Shown here: in pieces, positions 42,644 to 50,889 of the stretch
Layout of the letters: each line of letters begins with the position of its first letter
Position numbering within the stretch: position 1 is the first letter of the stretch
Assembly: GCA_036403815.1 (NCBI GenBank)
Contig: DASWQH010000005.1
Location: 135,089-199,088 of the forward strand
Direction: 5' to 3'
Length of the DNA stretch: 64,000 nt
Source: JACVRN01 sp036403815
GTDB taxonomy: Bacteria; Acidobacteriota; Blastocatellia; Pyrinomonadales; Pyrinomonadaceae
Notes under the pieces: generated by a model
The model's input: only the letters and a program-made list of their open reading frames with translations
What the model was told of the DNA's origin: nothing
The model's database searches: none
Made by a program: the position numbers and the translations under genes

Positions 42644-44344
42644 TCATGCAACAAAGGCTGCGGTGGAAGGTGTAGCGTGATTGACGGCTTCAATTGTGCT
42701 CACAATCTCTTTCGTGTCCTCTTCGCGCCTCTCCCGACAAAGAATCTGCCACTTGAATTGAGTATCGCGGCGGCCAGCCTCTATGTGCCGTCGCAGCTCG
42801 CGCGCAGCCCACCCGCGCGCCATCAGGTGTATGCACAAGGGGGCTAGACGCTTCGAGCTGCGCTTCTGTTCGTATTCCACATTGACCCTTGCGAGCGCGC
42901 CGTCAAGCGCGGGCAGAACTTCGTCCTGCAACAGGGCGCGCGAGACCTCGCTCTCCAATTCAAGATAGACTTCGTAGCGGGACGCGTTCATGTCGGGCGA
43001 GGCGCGAAAACGCTCGACCGGCAAGCGGAAGCGCCGCACCACTTCACCCACGGCCTCTATTAAGTGATTGACGTGCATCTTCTCGCCAGTGATGTTTGCC
43101 ATCTCGCCGCCCTTTCGCACGAAGGCCAGAAGCGGCGCGCGGCCACGGAAGCCCGTCACTTCCACTATGTCGTTAATCTTGTAGCGATAAAGCCCGCCCG
43201 TGGTCGTCAAAAGAATGCTGTAACGAACTCCAGCTTCCAGCTCATGAATTGAAAGCACGCGCGCCTTTTCAGAATCAATCTCTTCTTCCGCTATGAATTC
43301 GTAATAGTTGCTCTTGAGCGCTGGAATGCCTGACGCGGTCTCGTCTTCAAAGGGAACGGTAATGCGTCCCTCGCTCGCAAGATAGCCAAGGTCGCGCAAG
43401 GGCACGCGCCCGTAAAATCTTGAAAGCCGGTCGGTCTTCACCCCTGCGCTCCCGCCCATCCAGCAACCTATAAGCCGCAGGTCAGGCCAAGCCCCGCCCG
43501 GATGCAGAAAGCCGCTGCTCTGAATAACACGCTCAAGCTCACGGGCGCGCACAGGGTCAGGGCGAAGCATGTTTGCAAGCTGCGCACATACATCCTGCTG
43601 CGTAGACTTTTCTATTCCGAGCGTGCCATCGTGTATGGCGCGCAACAATCTTTCCTGATTCTCTACAGAGACCTCTGCCAGACGAAGAAGCGTCGAAGGG
43701 TTCGGCGTGGCGATGAAGGAGACACGACGCGCAAGGGCGAAGCGTGCAATGACAAAATAGCGCTCGTCGTAGTCGTCCAGCTCCGATGTAAGGTATGGAA
43801 CGGCGTAAGCGCGGCGCACCAGCCAGGGAATATTTTTGTAGATGAGACCGGACGTGCTGCCGTAAGGGATTCCCGTCGGCGTTCGGCCTTCGACGGCACG
43901 GCTGACGACTCCGACAGAGGCGTAGTCCAGCAGCCCCTTGTGGTCTCGCTCCGCGCGGTAGAGCCACTGCGACATGAGGCTGGCGGTCTGCCGCTGCAAG
44001 CCGCGCGTGACGGGAATGTACTTAGGCTCGCTCGTAGTCCCGCTCGTGAGCGCCAGCATGAAAGGCTCATCTTTAGTCAGAACGTTTTTCTCGCCCGCCG
44101 TGATTCGTTTGATAAAGGGGCGAATATCTTCATACTCGCGCACAGGCACACGCTGCCTGAAATCCTCTTCCGTTTGAATCTTTGAGAAATCGTGCGCGCG
44201 ACCGAAAGCTGTCCCGGCGTTTCGTCTGACCAGCCGTTGCAGGAACGCGTGCTGTGCTGCGGCTGGGTCGTTGCAGGCTCTATCCAACAGCAGGCTCGCA
44301 ATCCTGCCGCGAAGGGTGCGCGCGTACTTGAAAAGCTCAGGCAT
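42644..44344 (-). CDS. GH3 family acyl-acid amido synthetase (acyl-adenylase)
   Basis: 566 residues. The phosphate loop LALTSGTTSEPKYIPVT (near residues 95-112), YGSTSGLIY, IGCWMGGSAG, YLASEGRITVP and the late YRYKINDIVEVTGF are the conserved ATP-binding motifs of the GH3 superfamily. In plants GH3 enzymes adenylate jasmonate, auxin or benzoates and join them to amino acids; bacterial members are mostly uncharacterised but perform the same chemistry in several pathways. Here it is flanked by a carboxyl methyltransferase and an enolase-superfamily enzyme on the same strand, suggesting formation and tailoring of an N-acyl amino acid. Substrates are unknown. Confidence 0.88.
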   Translation of the reverse strand: MPELFKYARTLRGRIASLLLDRACNDPAAAQHAFLQRLVRRNAGTAFGRAHDFSKIQTEEDFRQRVPVREYEDIRPFIKRITAGEKNVLTKDEPFMLALTSGTTSEPKYIPVTRGLQRQTASLMSQWLYRAERDHKGLLDYASVGVVSRAVEGRTPTGIPYGSTSGLIYKNIPWLVRRAYAVPYLTSELDDYDERYFVIARFALARRVSFIATPNPSTLLRLAEVSVENQERLLRAIHDGTLGIEKSTQQDVCAQLANMLRPDPVRARELERVIQSSGFLHPGGAWPDLRLIGCWMGGSAGVKTDRLSRFYGRVPLRDLGYLASEGRITVPFEDETASGIPALKSNYYEFIAEEEIDSEKARVLSIHELEAGVRYSILLTTTGGLYRYKINDIVEVTGFRGRAPLLAFVRKGGEMANITGEKMHVNHLIEAVGEVVRRFRLPVERFRASPDMNASRYEVYLELESEVSRALLQDEVLPALDGALARVNVEYEQKRSSKRLAPLCIHLMARGWAARELRRHIEAGRRDTQFKWQILCRERREEDTKEIVSTIEAVNHATPSTAAFVA

Positions 44345-44402
44345 GATTCTTTAATCCTTCTTCAAGTCGAATCCGCGACATAGACCGAGCGACGAAAGAA
44401 CT

Positions 44403-44492
44403 AACCACGAATCCACACGAAACAACGCGAAATAAAGCAAAGCATCTTTCGTGTACTATCTGCTTTGTGTTGTTTCGTGTGGATTCGTGGTT
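44403..44492. repeat. 24-bp perfect inverted repeat between the GH3-type and enolase-type genes
   Basis: AACCACGAATCCACACGAAA and four more nt (44403-44426) pair exactly with 44469-44492 around a 42-nt loop that itself contains GCAAAGCA/TGCTTTG. It starts 22 nt after the enolase-type stop (on the minus strand), so it could act as a weak terminator or processing stem within the run. Confidence 0.85.
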
Positions 44493-44513
44493 CATTTTGC
44501 TATGTTACGTTCG

Positions 44514-45680
44514 TTAATAGATAGCATTTAATTGAATCGTCTGGCGCGCGTATTTCTCCAGGACATCTTCGCGCACATGAATCCCAAGCCCCGCCCCGCG
44601 TAAAATTTGCGCGCTTCCTCCGTGGCCGAAGCTCACAGGGTCTCGGCTCACGTCCTCCGTCAGCAGCAGCTTTCCGTACGAGCCTTCTACGAATTCAATC
44701 CTGTCAAGATGCGCGGCCAAGTGTCTTCCAGCCGCGGAGAGAATCGCCGTCTCTCCGACCTGGCTGCCGAGTTGCAGCCGCACACCTGCGGCTTCTGCCA
44801 ATCGCGCCAGTTGCAGCGTGCGCGCAATGCCGCCGCATTTAGAAACTCGCAGGTTGAAGTAGTCGCAAGCCCCTGCGTCAATCAAAGCGCGCCCGTCGTC
44901 AAGCGTGACCAGTGATTCGTCGGCCATGATGGGAATCGGCGCATTCTCTCTTACTTCTCTGAGCGCGCCCGTGCCCAATGCGCGTGCTATGGGCTGCTCG
45001 AAGGCTGCTATGTTGAAAGGCGCTAAATCTTTTGCGACCTCTATGGCAGCTTGAACATCGAAAGCGGCGTTGGCGTCAACGCGCAGCCGCGCCGCATCCC
45101 CCACAACTTCGCGTACGGCGCGCACACGGCCTACGTCCTCTTTATCTTTAATCTTGATTTTGATTTCTCTGATACCGAAAAGCCTGAGCTGCTTTGCGCG
45201 CTTCGTATAGCTTTCGATTGAGCCGGAAGAGATGACGCCGCCGTATGTGATTGAGGTTCTGCGCGCGGGAAGAATCTCGGCCAGAGACATTTCCTGGCGG
45301 CGTAGAAGACAATCAAGCAGTGCAACTTCGACGGCAGCACGCGCCGCGTTGAAGGCAATCACGCCGTCGCCTGCTTGAACAGGCAGCGATTCATCAACAG
45401 GAGCGAGAGCATGAAGCGGGTCGGAATGTGGCATCAACTCCGGATAGTCTAGAAGCGCAACGGCAGGCCACAGGACTTTGCGTATGTGCTCTATGCTCGA
45501 CTCGACGGTTTCGCCCGTGACGTAACGGCGCGCAACGCCTTCGCCGTAGCCGACTGCGCCGTCAGAGGCTTCCAATCGCACAACGATTGAATCCGAGCCG
45601 TTGCGGCTCTTTGCGCTGTGCGCGAAAGCTTCCACAAAGGGAATACTGAGCGCGTAGATGGTGCAGCTTTTGATTCTCAT
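44514..45680 (-). CDS. Enolase-superfamily enzyme, muconate-lactonizing subgroup (dipeptide epimerase-like)
   Basis: 388 residues. The MLE-subgroup catalytic set is complete: Lys-x-Lys in REIKIKIKDK, metal ligands Asp in LRVDANAAF, Glu in AAFEQPI and Asp in MADESLV, and the second-face Lys in LRVSKCGG. GSQVGETAILSAAGRHLAAH is typical of muconate cycloisomerase, N-succinylamino acid racemase and dipeptide epimerases. The GVISSGSIES capping region does not decide between them. In its context, next to an acyl-amino-acid-forming enzyme, racemisation or epimerisation of an amino acid derivative is an attractive guess. It starts 31 nt downstream of the diiron-type gene's stop. Confidence 0.85.
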   Translation of the reverse strand: MRIKSCTIYALSIPFVEAFAHSAKSRNGSDSIVVRLEASDGAVGYGEGVARRYVTGETVESSIEHIRKVLWPAVALLDYPELMPHSDPLHALAPVDESLPVQAGDGVIAFNAARAAVEVALLDCLLRRQEMSLAEILPARRTSITYGGVISSGSIESYTKRAKQLRLFGIREIKIKIKDKEDVGRVRAVREVVGDAARLRVDANAAFDVQAAIEVAKDLAPFNIAAFEQPIARALGTGALREVRENAPIPIMADESLVTLDDGRALIDAGACDYFNLRVSKCGGIARTLQLARLAEAAGVRLQLGSQVGETAILSAAGRHLAAHLDRIEFVEGSYGKLLLTEDVSRDPVSFGHGGSAQILRGAGLGIHVREDVLEKYARQTIQLNAIY

Positions 45681-45711
45681 ACGACTCTCGAAATCAATTC
45701 GTCCGGGTGCT

Positions 45712-46401
45712 TCAGCTTGAGCTCTCCTGTGTGCCGAAGTAGCGTTTGATGAAGACGTTTTCGCGGAAGGTCACTCCGAGGATGGTTTCGGCATCCTCCG
45801 TCTCAATCTCGTAAAAGCTTGCGTAAGCGGCGACCGCATCAAGTCCCTCTTCCGCGTGGCGCAGGTCAACTTCCGAATGATGATGAAACCATTCCAGCGC
45901 CGTTTGGGGCAGACGCCTGTGCTCGTGCAGGAAGCCAGCAATGCGCGAGGCCAGCCGCGAGAGCACCCATTCAAACGCGACCGTCTCCATCAGCACGCTC
46001 AAGCCCAGTTCCTTGAGCGTCCCGAACAGGATGGGAGACGTGATTATGCGGCGAAGCTCATCACAGGCTTCCCCTTCCAACTGCTCCCGCCTCTTCAAAT
46101 CAAAGCCCGCGGCCTCTATAAGCTTGAAGAGAAGCGAAGGGTGCGACACGCCGTCTCCGTCCAGCCCAAGCTCTTCCAGCATGTTGTGTTTGAGCTTGTC
46201 GGCTTCGGCGGGCGGCGCAAGCGCAAAGAGAAAAGCAAGTATGTGCGGGCTTTTCAGGTGGCTGCGGCAGACGCTCGCTATGAACCTGTCGTAATCCAGC
46301 GCGCTTGCCGTTCCCTGTTCAAGCGCCTGAAAGGGCCTGCACGAAGCGAAGCCGTCCGCCTGCCTGCTGTATTCGGATTCGACCACTAATCGAAGATTCA
46401 T
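45712..46401 (-). CDS. Heme-oxygenase-like diiron oxidase/oxygenase (iron-containing redox enzyme family)
   Basis: 229 residues of the TenA/PqqC/heme-oxygenase-like helical fold. Metal-ligand positions of the HDO group are visible: Glu and His in MLEELGLDGDGVSHPSLL, Glu in LMETVAFEW, and His/Asp/His in HHHSEVDLRHAEEGLD. HDO enzymes (e.g. UndA, BesC, SznF central domain) carry out O2-dependent C-C cleavage, N-oxidation or desaturation on amino acids and fatty acids. Its reaction cannot be assigned. It is 31 nt upstream of the enolase-type gene and is the first enzyme gene in the run after the GntR regulator, which makes a specialised oxidative pathway likely. Confidence 0.78.
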   Translation of the reverse strand: MNLRLVVESEYSRQADGFASCRPFQALEQGTASALDYDRFIASVCRSHLKSPHILAFLFALAPPAEADKLKHNMLEELGLDGDGVSHPSLLFKLIEAAGFDLKRREQLEGEACDELRRIITSPILFGTLKELGLSVLMETVAFEWVLSRLASRIAGFLHEHRRLPQTALEWFHHHSEVDLRHAEEGLDAVAAYASFYEIETEDAETILGVTFRENVFIKRYFGTQESSS

Positions 46402-46548
46402 GCCGCATCCCCCTCCACAAAAGTCTGATTTTCATCACCCACGAGCCATCCTCGCCGGTAGCAAGACGGGTTCAGAATAAAATTTAGCGGGAATAAAGAA
46501 GCTCGCTAGCCTCTCAGTGTGGCACTTCTTACACTGCCACACAATCAA

Positions 46549-46666
46549 GGGATAAAGGATAAGGGATGAGGGATGAAATTGGGACACGCCTTTGGCGTGA
46601 TTTAATTAAAAGAATCAAAGCTGTCAGGCTTTGTCCAACATCTCATCCCTCATCCCTCATCCCTTA
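46549..46666. repeat. Fold-back array of GGGATGA at the end of the GntR gene
   Basis: Left arm 46549-46577 and right arm 46642-46666 are GGGATGA heptamer arrays in inverted orientation with a 64-nt loop. The GntR stop codon (46664-46666) immediately abuts the first unit. A separate small hairpin (GTGTGGCA/TGCCACAC) lies at 46517-46543. Confidence 0.82.
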
Positions 46667-47566
46667 ATTCGCCCTCATTCTTAATTCATCGAGTGAGGTG
46701 TCGGCGATGATGCGAAAGACGCGTGGGCGGCAGCCTTCCGGGAGGCGTTTGACGGTCAGGGCGTCTGTGATGACGAAGGTGCTTGAGCGCAAGCCCTTCT
46801 CCCAGCCTTGTGTGCGCGCGTCGCGGAAGTTGAGGGCGTGCGGGTCTATGCCTGCGGCGACGAGTATGACGCGTGACCAGTGTAGAAACTCAGGCCAGCG
46901 CGAGACTACGGAGATGAGCGCGTCCGGTTCGGGCGGCGGCTCTTCACCTTGCAGGGATTCCGGCACGGAGCGAGAGTGAAGAAGAATCAGGGTCTTGCCG
47001 ACGGGAAGCGTTCCATGAAGGCGTTCGGCCTGCCCCAGAAGCGCCACGACGGCTGCGCCCGTCAAAAGGCTTGCATCCTTTGCGCACGCTTCCGGACTTG
47101 CGCCCGCAACTCTCCAGCCGCTCGCCTCCTCTATTTCCGCTATCAGAATCGAGCGCAACTCTTCATCCGGCTCTATGACCAGGAAATGATCCGGCGGTTG
47201 AAGCTCAAGCCAGTGGCGCACGCGTGCTCGAATCTCGTCGAGCGTGAAGCCGCGAGTGCGTGCCAGATTGAGAAAGACTGCTATCAGTTGATCCAGCTCA
47301 AGCGCCGTTTCGGGCAGCGCATCCGTTGTCAGCGCTCTGACGTAGATGCCGCTCCCTTTGCGCATCAACACCCAGCCGCGCTCGGCCAACTCACGATACG
47401 CTGCGCTCACGGTGTTGGAATGTATGTGAAAGCGTCGCGCCAGCTCGCGCGTGCTCGGAAGGCGCTGACCCGGCTGTAGGTCTCCGCTCACCACGCCCAG
47501 CACAACCTGCGTCACCAGTTGCTCGCGCAACGGCACCTCACTATTTTTCGAGAGCCACAGACGCAT
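46664..47566 (-). CDS. GntR family transcriptional regulator with unusual C-terminal domain
   Basis: 300 residues. The winged helix (residues 8-78) is clear: PLREQLVTQVVLGVVSGDLQ, PGQRLPSTRELARRFHIHSN, TVSAAYRELAERGW. It resembles the YtrA/MocR DNA-binding branch, but the remaining 220 residues are not an aminotransferase; they form an alpha/beta region (DHFLVIEPDEELRSILIAEI; VVALLGQAERL) that looks like a small-molecule or two-lobed sensor domain. It precedes the diiron/enolase/GH3/methyltransferase run on the same strand by 260 nt and is a candidate regulator of it. A heptamer repeat directly follows the stop. Confidence 0.82.
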   Translation of the reverse strand: MRLWLSKNSEVPLREQLVTQVVLGVVSGDLQPGQRLPSTRELARRFHIHSNTVSAAYRELAERGWVLMRKGSGIYVRALTTDALPETALELDQLIAVFLNLARTRGFTLDEIRARVRHWLELQPPDHFLVIEPDEELRSILIAEIEEASGWRVAGASPEACAKDASLLTGAAVVALLGQAERLHGTLPVGKTLILLHSRSVPESLQGEEPPPEPDALISVVSRWPEFLHWSRVILVAAGIDPHALNFRDARTQGWEKGLRSSTFVITDALTVKRLPEGCRPRVFRIIADTSLDELRMRAN

Positions 47567-47572
47567 AAAGGC

Positions 47573-47671
47573 AGTTTTCAGTTTTGAGTTTTCAGTTTTC
47601 AGTAAAAGCGACTGGCTCTTCTTCTGAAAACTGAAAACTGAAAACTTCTCCTGTCACTTGTCACCTGTCAC
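47573..47671. repeat. Fold-back array of GTTTTCA plus GTGACAG heptamers
   Basis: Left arm 47573-47604 and right arm 47624-47645 are runs of AGTTTTC and its complement. It continues into a second heptamer array, GTGACAG-GTGACAA-GTGACAG on the minus strand (47650-47671), which contains the stop codon of the esterase gene. The same pair of words occurs at 54906-54994. Confidence 0.85.
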
Positions 47672-48661
47672 GGCTTTTGAGATGTGTTCGAGCGAGCGGT
47701 CGTAGCGATAACTGACGTTGAAGTGGCCGTCGTCGAACTCTTCTTGGACGAAAGGGATGTTGTGCTGTTTGAGGCGCGCTGCCAGGATGCGTGCGCCAAG
47801 GTCAAGCGCAAACTCGTCGCGTGTGCCTGCATCCAGATAGAGGAGCTTGAGGCTGCGAAGCTCCTCCGTGCGGCGCTCGACCATGCGGACTGGATCGTGC
47901 TCCAACCAGCGCGCCCAGACTTCCGGGATGATTTCACCCGTTCGCGTATCGAAAGGAAGACGAATACCGAGCGGCTGGGAAGCGTCCGGCGAATAGCACG
48001 CGCTCATAGCCAGTACGTTGAGCAGCGCAATATCCTCTTTGCCCTTCTTCTCTTCGCCCCAGAACTTTTCCAGAAAAGTTGCAGGGTCGCCCGTGCCGAT
48101 TTCGCGCACGTACTTGATGAAATCTGGCGGGTAGCAATATTCAAAATAAGCATCGCCGCTGTGCGAGGCGACCAGACCGAACACATCCGCGTGGCGCATC
48201 CCTTGAACGAGCGCGCCGTAGCCGCCGGAAGACTTGCCCATCACGGCACGCGCGCCCGCTTCATTGCGCGTGCGAAACCGCTCATCAACGAAAGGCACCA
48301 CCTCTTCGATGAGATAATCTTCGTAGCGCCCTGTGGCCGTAGAGTTGATGTACTGCGAGCCGCCGAGCCGTGTGAAGCAGTCCGGCATCACGATGATCAG
48401 CTCTGTGATTGAGCCACGAGCAATCAGGGCGTCCATACGCTCCGTTAGGCTCGGCGTGAAGGCTTGTGTGTTGAGAAGCATCTGCCCGCGACCTGTAAAA
48501 CCCGTCAGGCAATAAACGACCCCGAAGCGACGTGTCGCATCCAGGTCATAACCGGGCGGCAGATAAACATAAAGCTCGCGCGTAGCCGGATCGCCCAGAG
48601 GGTTATCGCGCAGCACAACGCTCTCAAGGCGCTCAACGACGATGCGTCCATTCACGTTCAT
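47654..48661 (-). CDS. Alpha/beta-hydrolase esterase (esterase D / enterochelin esterase-like)
   Basis: About 335 residues from the ATG at 48661 (a TTG 12 nt upstream is possible). RELYVYLPPGYDLDATRRFG VVYCLTGFTG, the nucleophile elbow VMGKSSGGYGALV, and a late His in DDGHFNVSYRYD give a Ser-Asp-His hydrolase of the putative-esterase family, which includes S-formylglutathione hydrolase, Fes-like esterases and mycolyltransferases. No signal peptide, so it acts in the cytoplasm. Substrate unknown. The end VTGDK-stop is written in GTGACAG heptamers; the peroxiredoxin gene at 54920 ends almost the same way (VASDK-stop) in the same repeat. Confidence 0.8.
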   Translation of the reverse strand: MNVNGRIVVERLESVVLRDNPLGDPATRELYVYLPPGYDLDATRRFGVVYCLTGFTGRGQMLLNTQAFTPSLTERMDALIARGSITELIIVMPDCFTRLGGSQYINSTATGRYEDYLIEEVVPFVDERFRTRNEAGARAVMGKSSGGYGALVQGMRHADVFGLVASHSGDAYFEYCYPPDFIKYVREIGTGDPATFLEKFWGEEKKGKEDIALLNVLAMSACYSPDASQPLGIRLPFDTRTGEIIPEVWARWLEHDPVRMVERRTEELRSLKLLYLDAGTRDEFALDLGARILAARLKQHNIPFVQEEFDDGHFNVSYRYDRSLEHISKAVTGDK

Positions 48662-48893
48662 GTGTGTGCTCAAGGATTAGTTGATACTCAAAGGATGAGA
48701 GGCCGCCCCCCGCCATTCATCTCGCGGAAGCGACCCCTCATCGGGTTTGATTCGCGCTGTGTGATTGCAGAGCTTTCAGCGACGCTTGCCGCCTTTACCG
48801 GTCAGGGAGTCCAGGACGTTTGCGATTCTGGCTGCTCCCCTTCCGACTGCCTCCGCGACGTTGACGACCAGGCCCTTGCCGGTGCCGGGCTGT

Positions 48894-50132
48894 TTAGCGG
48901 CCTCTACTTTTAGAACCGCCCTTCTTCGCTCCACCGCGTCCGCCTTTTGCACCGCTCTTGCTGCCGGAGCGTGCTGCGCCCGCGCCACCGCGACCGCCGC
49001 CCTTTGCGCTGCCGCCGCCACGTGCTGCGCCCTTCGCTCCACCTTTACCGGCAGAGCGTGAGCCGCCGCCCGCACCACGCGCGCCGCCGCCTTTCTTCGC
49101 TGCGCCGCGACCTGCGGCACCGCCACGGCCAGCAGCAGCACCGCCGCCGCGACCGCTAACGCCGCCTTTCGTTCCAGCGCCGCCACCGCCGCGCGCCGCG
49201 CCACCCTTCTTCGCTCCGCCTTTGCTTCCACCGCCCGCGCGTGCGCCAACCTTTGCGGCACCACCGCCGCGTGCTGCTCCGACACCGCCTACGCGTCCAC
49301 CGGAGCCGGAAGTGGCACGACTACCGCCGCCCTGCCCGCGCGAGCCGCCTTTGCCTGCGCCACCTTTAGTAGAGCCTTTCGCGCCAGCCTTAGAAGCTTT
49401 GCCTTTCTTGCCTCCGCTCTTCTTAGTGCCGCCGCCTGCGCTGCCGCGTCCACCTCCGGCATTGCCGCCGGTCTTCGATGCGCCTTTCGCCGCACCGCCG
49501 CCTGAAGAGCTTCCGGCGCGACCACCGGAAGAGGTTCCGCCACGAGCGCCGCCGCCTGTCCCGCCAGAGCCTTTGGCTGCACTGCCGCGTCCGCCGCTCT
49601 TGCCACCGCCGCCGCGACCACCGCCGGAACCGCCACGACCGCCGCCACCGCCGCCGCTCGTCGGGCGCTCGCCGATGCCAGAGCTATCGCGATCCTTAGC
49701 GCCACCACCAGCGTTGAGCGACTTCATATCGTCCTCACCAATGCCCGAGCTTGGGCCGCCGCCCTTGGCTTCACCTATGCTCGAACCGGGCATGCCTTTG
49801 CCTTCGCCTATGCTGGAGCTTGTGCGGGTCTTGCCAGAGCGTCCACCGCGACCACCGCCGACGCCGGTTCCACCGCCTCCACCACCGGCTCCGGCAGCGC
49901 CGCCGCGACCGCCGCCTTCACCGCTCATATCAGCGCCTATTCCGGTCGCCCGCCCTATGGCCTGGCCTCCGCGACCTTCCCCGCTGCCGCCCCCGCCTTC
50001 AGAGCGTTCACCTATTCCTGAACTGTCGTCGGTGCTCGCACTACCGGCACCGCCCTTCACCTCGTCGCGCTCGCCAGAGCCGCTGCCCGCGCCCTGACCG
50101 TCTCTGTTTGTACCATCACCCTGTTCAGACAT
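48894..50132 (-). CDS. Gly/Ser/Arg/Lys-rich low-complexity basic protein, probable frameshift at the 3' end
   Basis: 412 residues from the ATG at 50132, with AAGGAG 8 nt upstream. The first third is acidic/neutral with a repeated SSGIGE motif (SSGIGERS, SSSIGEGKG, SSIGEAKG, SSGIGEDD, SSGIGERP); the rest is Gly-Arg/Gly-Lys repeats (GGGRGG, KKGGA), resembling nucleic-acid-binding tails. The frame closes at 48894, but the +1 frame continues from the same point with a non-repetitive, amphipathic tail (KQPGTGKGLVVNVAEAVGRG ... RIANVLDSLTGKGGKRR) to TGA 48776. A natural indel, sequencing error or programmed shift near TCT-AAA-AGT is likely. Function unknown. The Pro-rich frame on the opposite strand is a shadow. 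Confidence 0.65.
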   Translation of the reverse strand: MSEQGDGTNRDGQGAGSGSGERDEVKGGAGSASTDDSSGIGERSEGGGGSGEGRGGQAIGRATGIGADMSGEGGGRGGAAGAGGGGGGTGVGGGRGGRSGKTRTSSSIGEGKGMPGSSIGEAKGGGPSSGIGEDDMKSLNAGGGAKDRDSSGIGERPTSGGGGGGRGGSGGGRGGGGKSGGRGSAAKGSGGTGGGARGGTSSGGRAGSSSGGGAAKGASKTGGNAGGGRGSAGGGTKKSGGKKGKASKAGAKGSTKGGAGKGGSRGQGGGSRATSGSGGRVGGVGAARGGGAAKVGARAGGGSKGGAKKGGAARGGGGAGTKGGVSGRGGGAAAGRGGAAGRGAAKKGGGARGAGGGSRSAGKGGAKGAARGGGSAKGGGRGGAGAARSGSKSGAKGGRGGAKKGGSKSRGR

Positions 50133-50343
50133 CTCATCTGCTCCTTTTCAAAAGAGGGAAAGACCCTGTTTGTTTAGAGATTGAACTGACGTACAAAGGA
50201 TCGCGTTATTGGCTGCGGAGAATATCACAGTTTGCGCGCCTGAGTGTTCTCATTCTTTCCTGATGGAGAAGTTTTTTTTCCGAGTGATGTCGGCTTAAGG
50301 TTTGCTCTCTGCGGCCTCGCTCCCGTATAAATAGAAACTGACA

Positions 50344-50889
50344 ATGGACGCACTTTCATCGGCTTTAGCCGTTCTGACGGCCATGATTACGCCCGCCGTG
50401 CTCATCTCTGCCTGCGGAACTATGATTCTTTCGACCTCTACGCGGCTGGGGCGGGTTGTGGATCGCGTGCGCGCGCTTTCCGATAAATTGGAAGAACTAA
50501 CGAACACGGACGAGAAGCTGGCGCTTTATGAAGAGCGACGCAATATAATCTTCGAGCAGCTCGATAAGTTGACGAGCCGCGCACGCCTGCTTCAGCGCTG
50601 CATGGTCGTCTTCTACATGGCGCTCGGCATCTTCGTCGCCACCAGCGTTGCCATAGGAATTGTCGCCGTCAGCGGCGCTCGCTATCACTGGATTCCCGTC
50701 GTCACCGGACTAATCGGCGCATGCTTTCTTTTCTACGGCAGCATCCTGCTCATCTTCGAGGCGCGGCTCGCCCTGACGACGATTCACATGGAGATGGACT
50801 TCATATGGAAGTTCAGCAAACATCTCGTTCCGCCTGAGCTGGCCGAGCGCCACAAGCCGCACTTCGTACACTTCAGACGCCATGACTGA
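50344..50889 (+). CDS. DUF2721 membrane protein
   Basis: 181 residues. An N-terminal helix (LTAMITPAVLISACGTMILS), then the conserved STRLGRVVDRVRALSDKLEE segment and a charged coiled-coil stretch, followed by two more membrane helices (CMVVFYMALGIFVATSVAIG; IPVVTGLIGACFLFYGSILL) and a cytoplasmic tail. This order matches the DUF2721 family, whose role is unknown. Its end overlaps the radical SAM gene by 8 nt, so the two are translated together. No known functional link explains the pairing. Confidence 0.82.
   Translation: MDALSSALAVLTAMITPAVLISACGTMILSTSTRLGRVVDRVRALSDKLEELTNTDEKLALYEERRNIIFEQLDKLTSRARLLQRCMVVFYMALGIFVATSVAIGIVAVSGARYHWIPVVTGLIGACFLFYGSILLIFEARLALTTIHMEMDFIWKFSKHLVPPELAERHKPHFVHFRRHD

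Noticed and set aside
48958..50097. Long Pro/Arg/Ala-rich ORF on the plus strand opposite the Gly-rich protein
   Set aside because: It is the complement of Gly/Arg codons (GGC read as GCC/CCG) and has no ribosome site; the minus-strand gene has a strong AAGGAG at the right distance.
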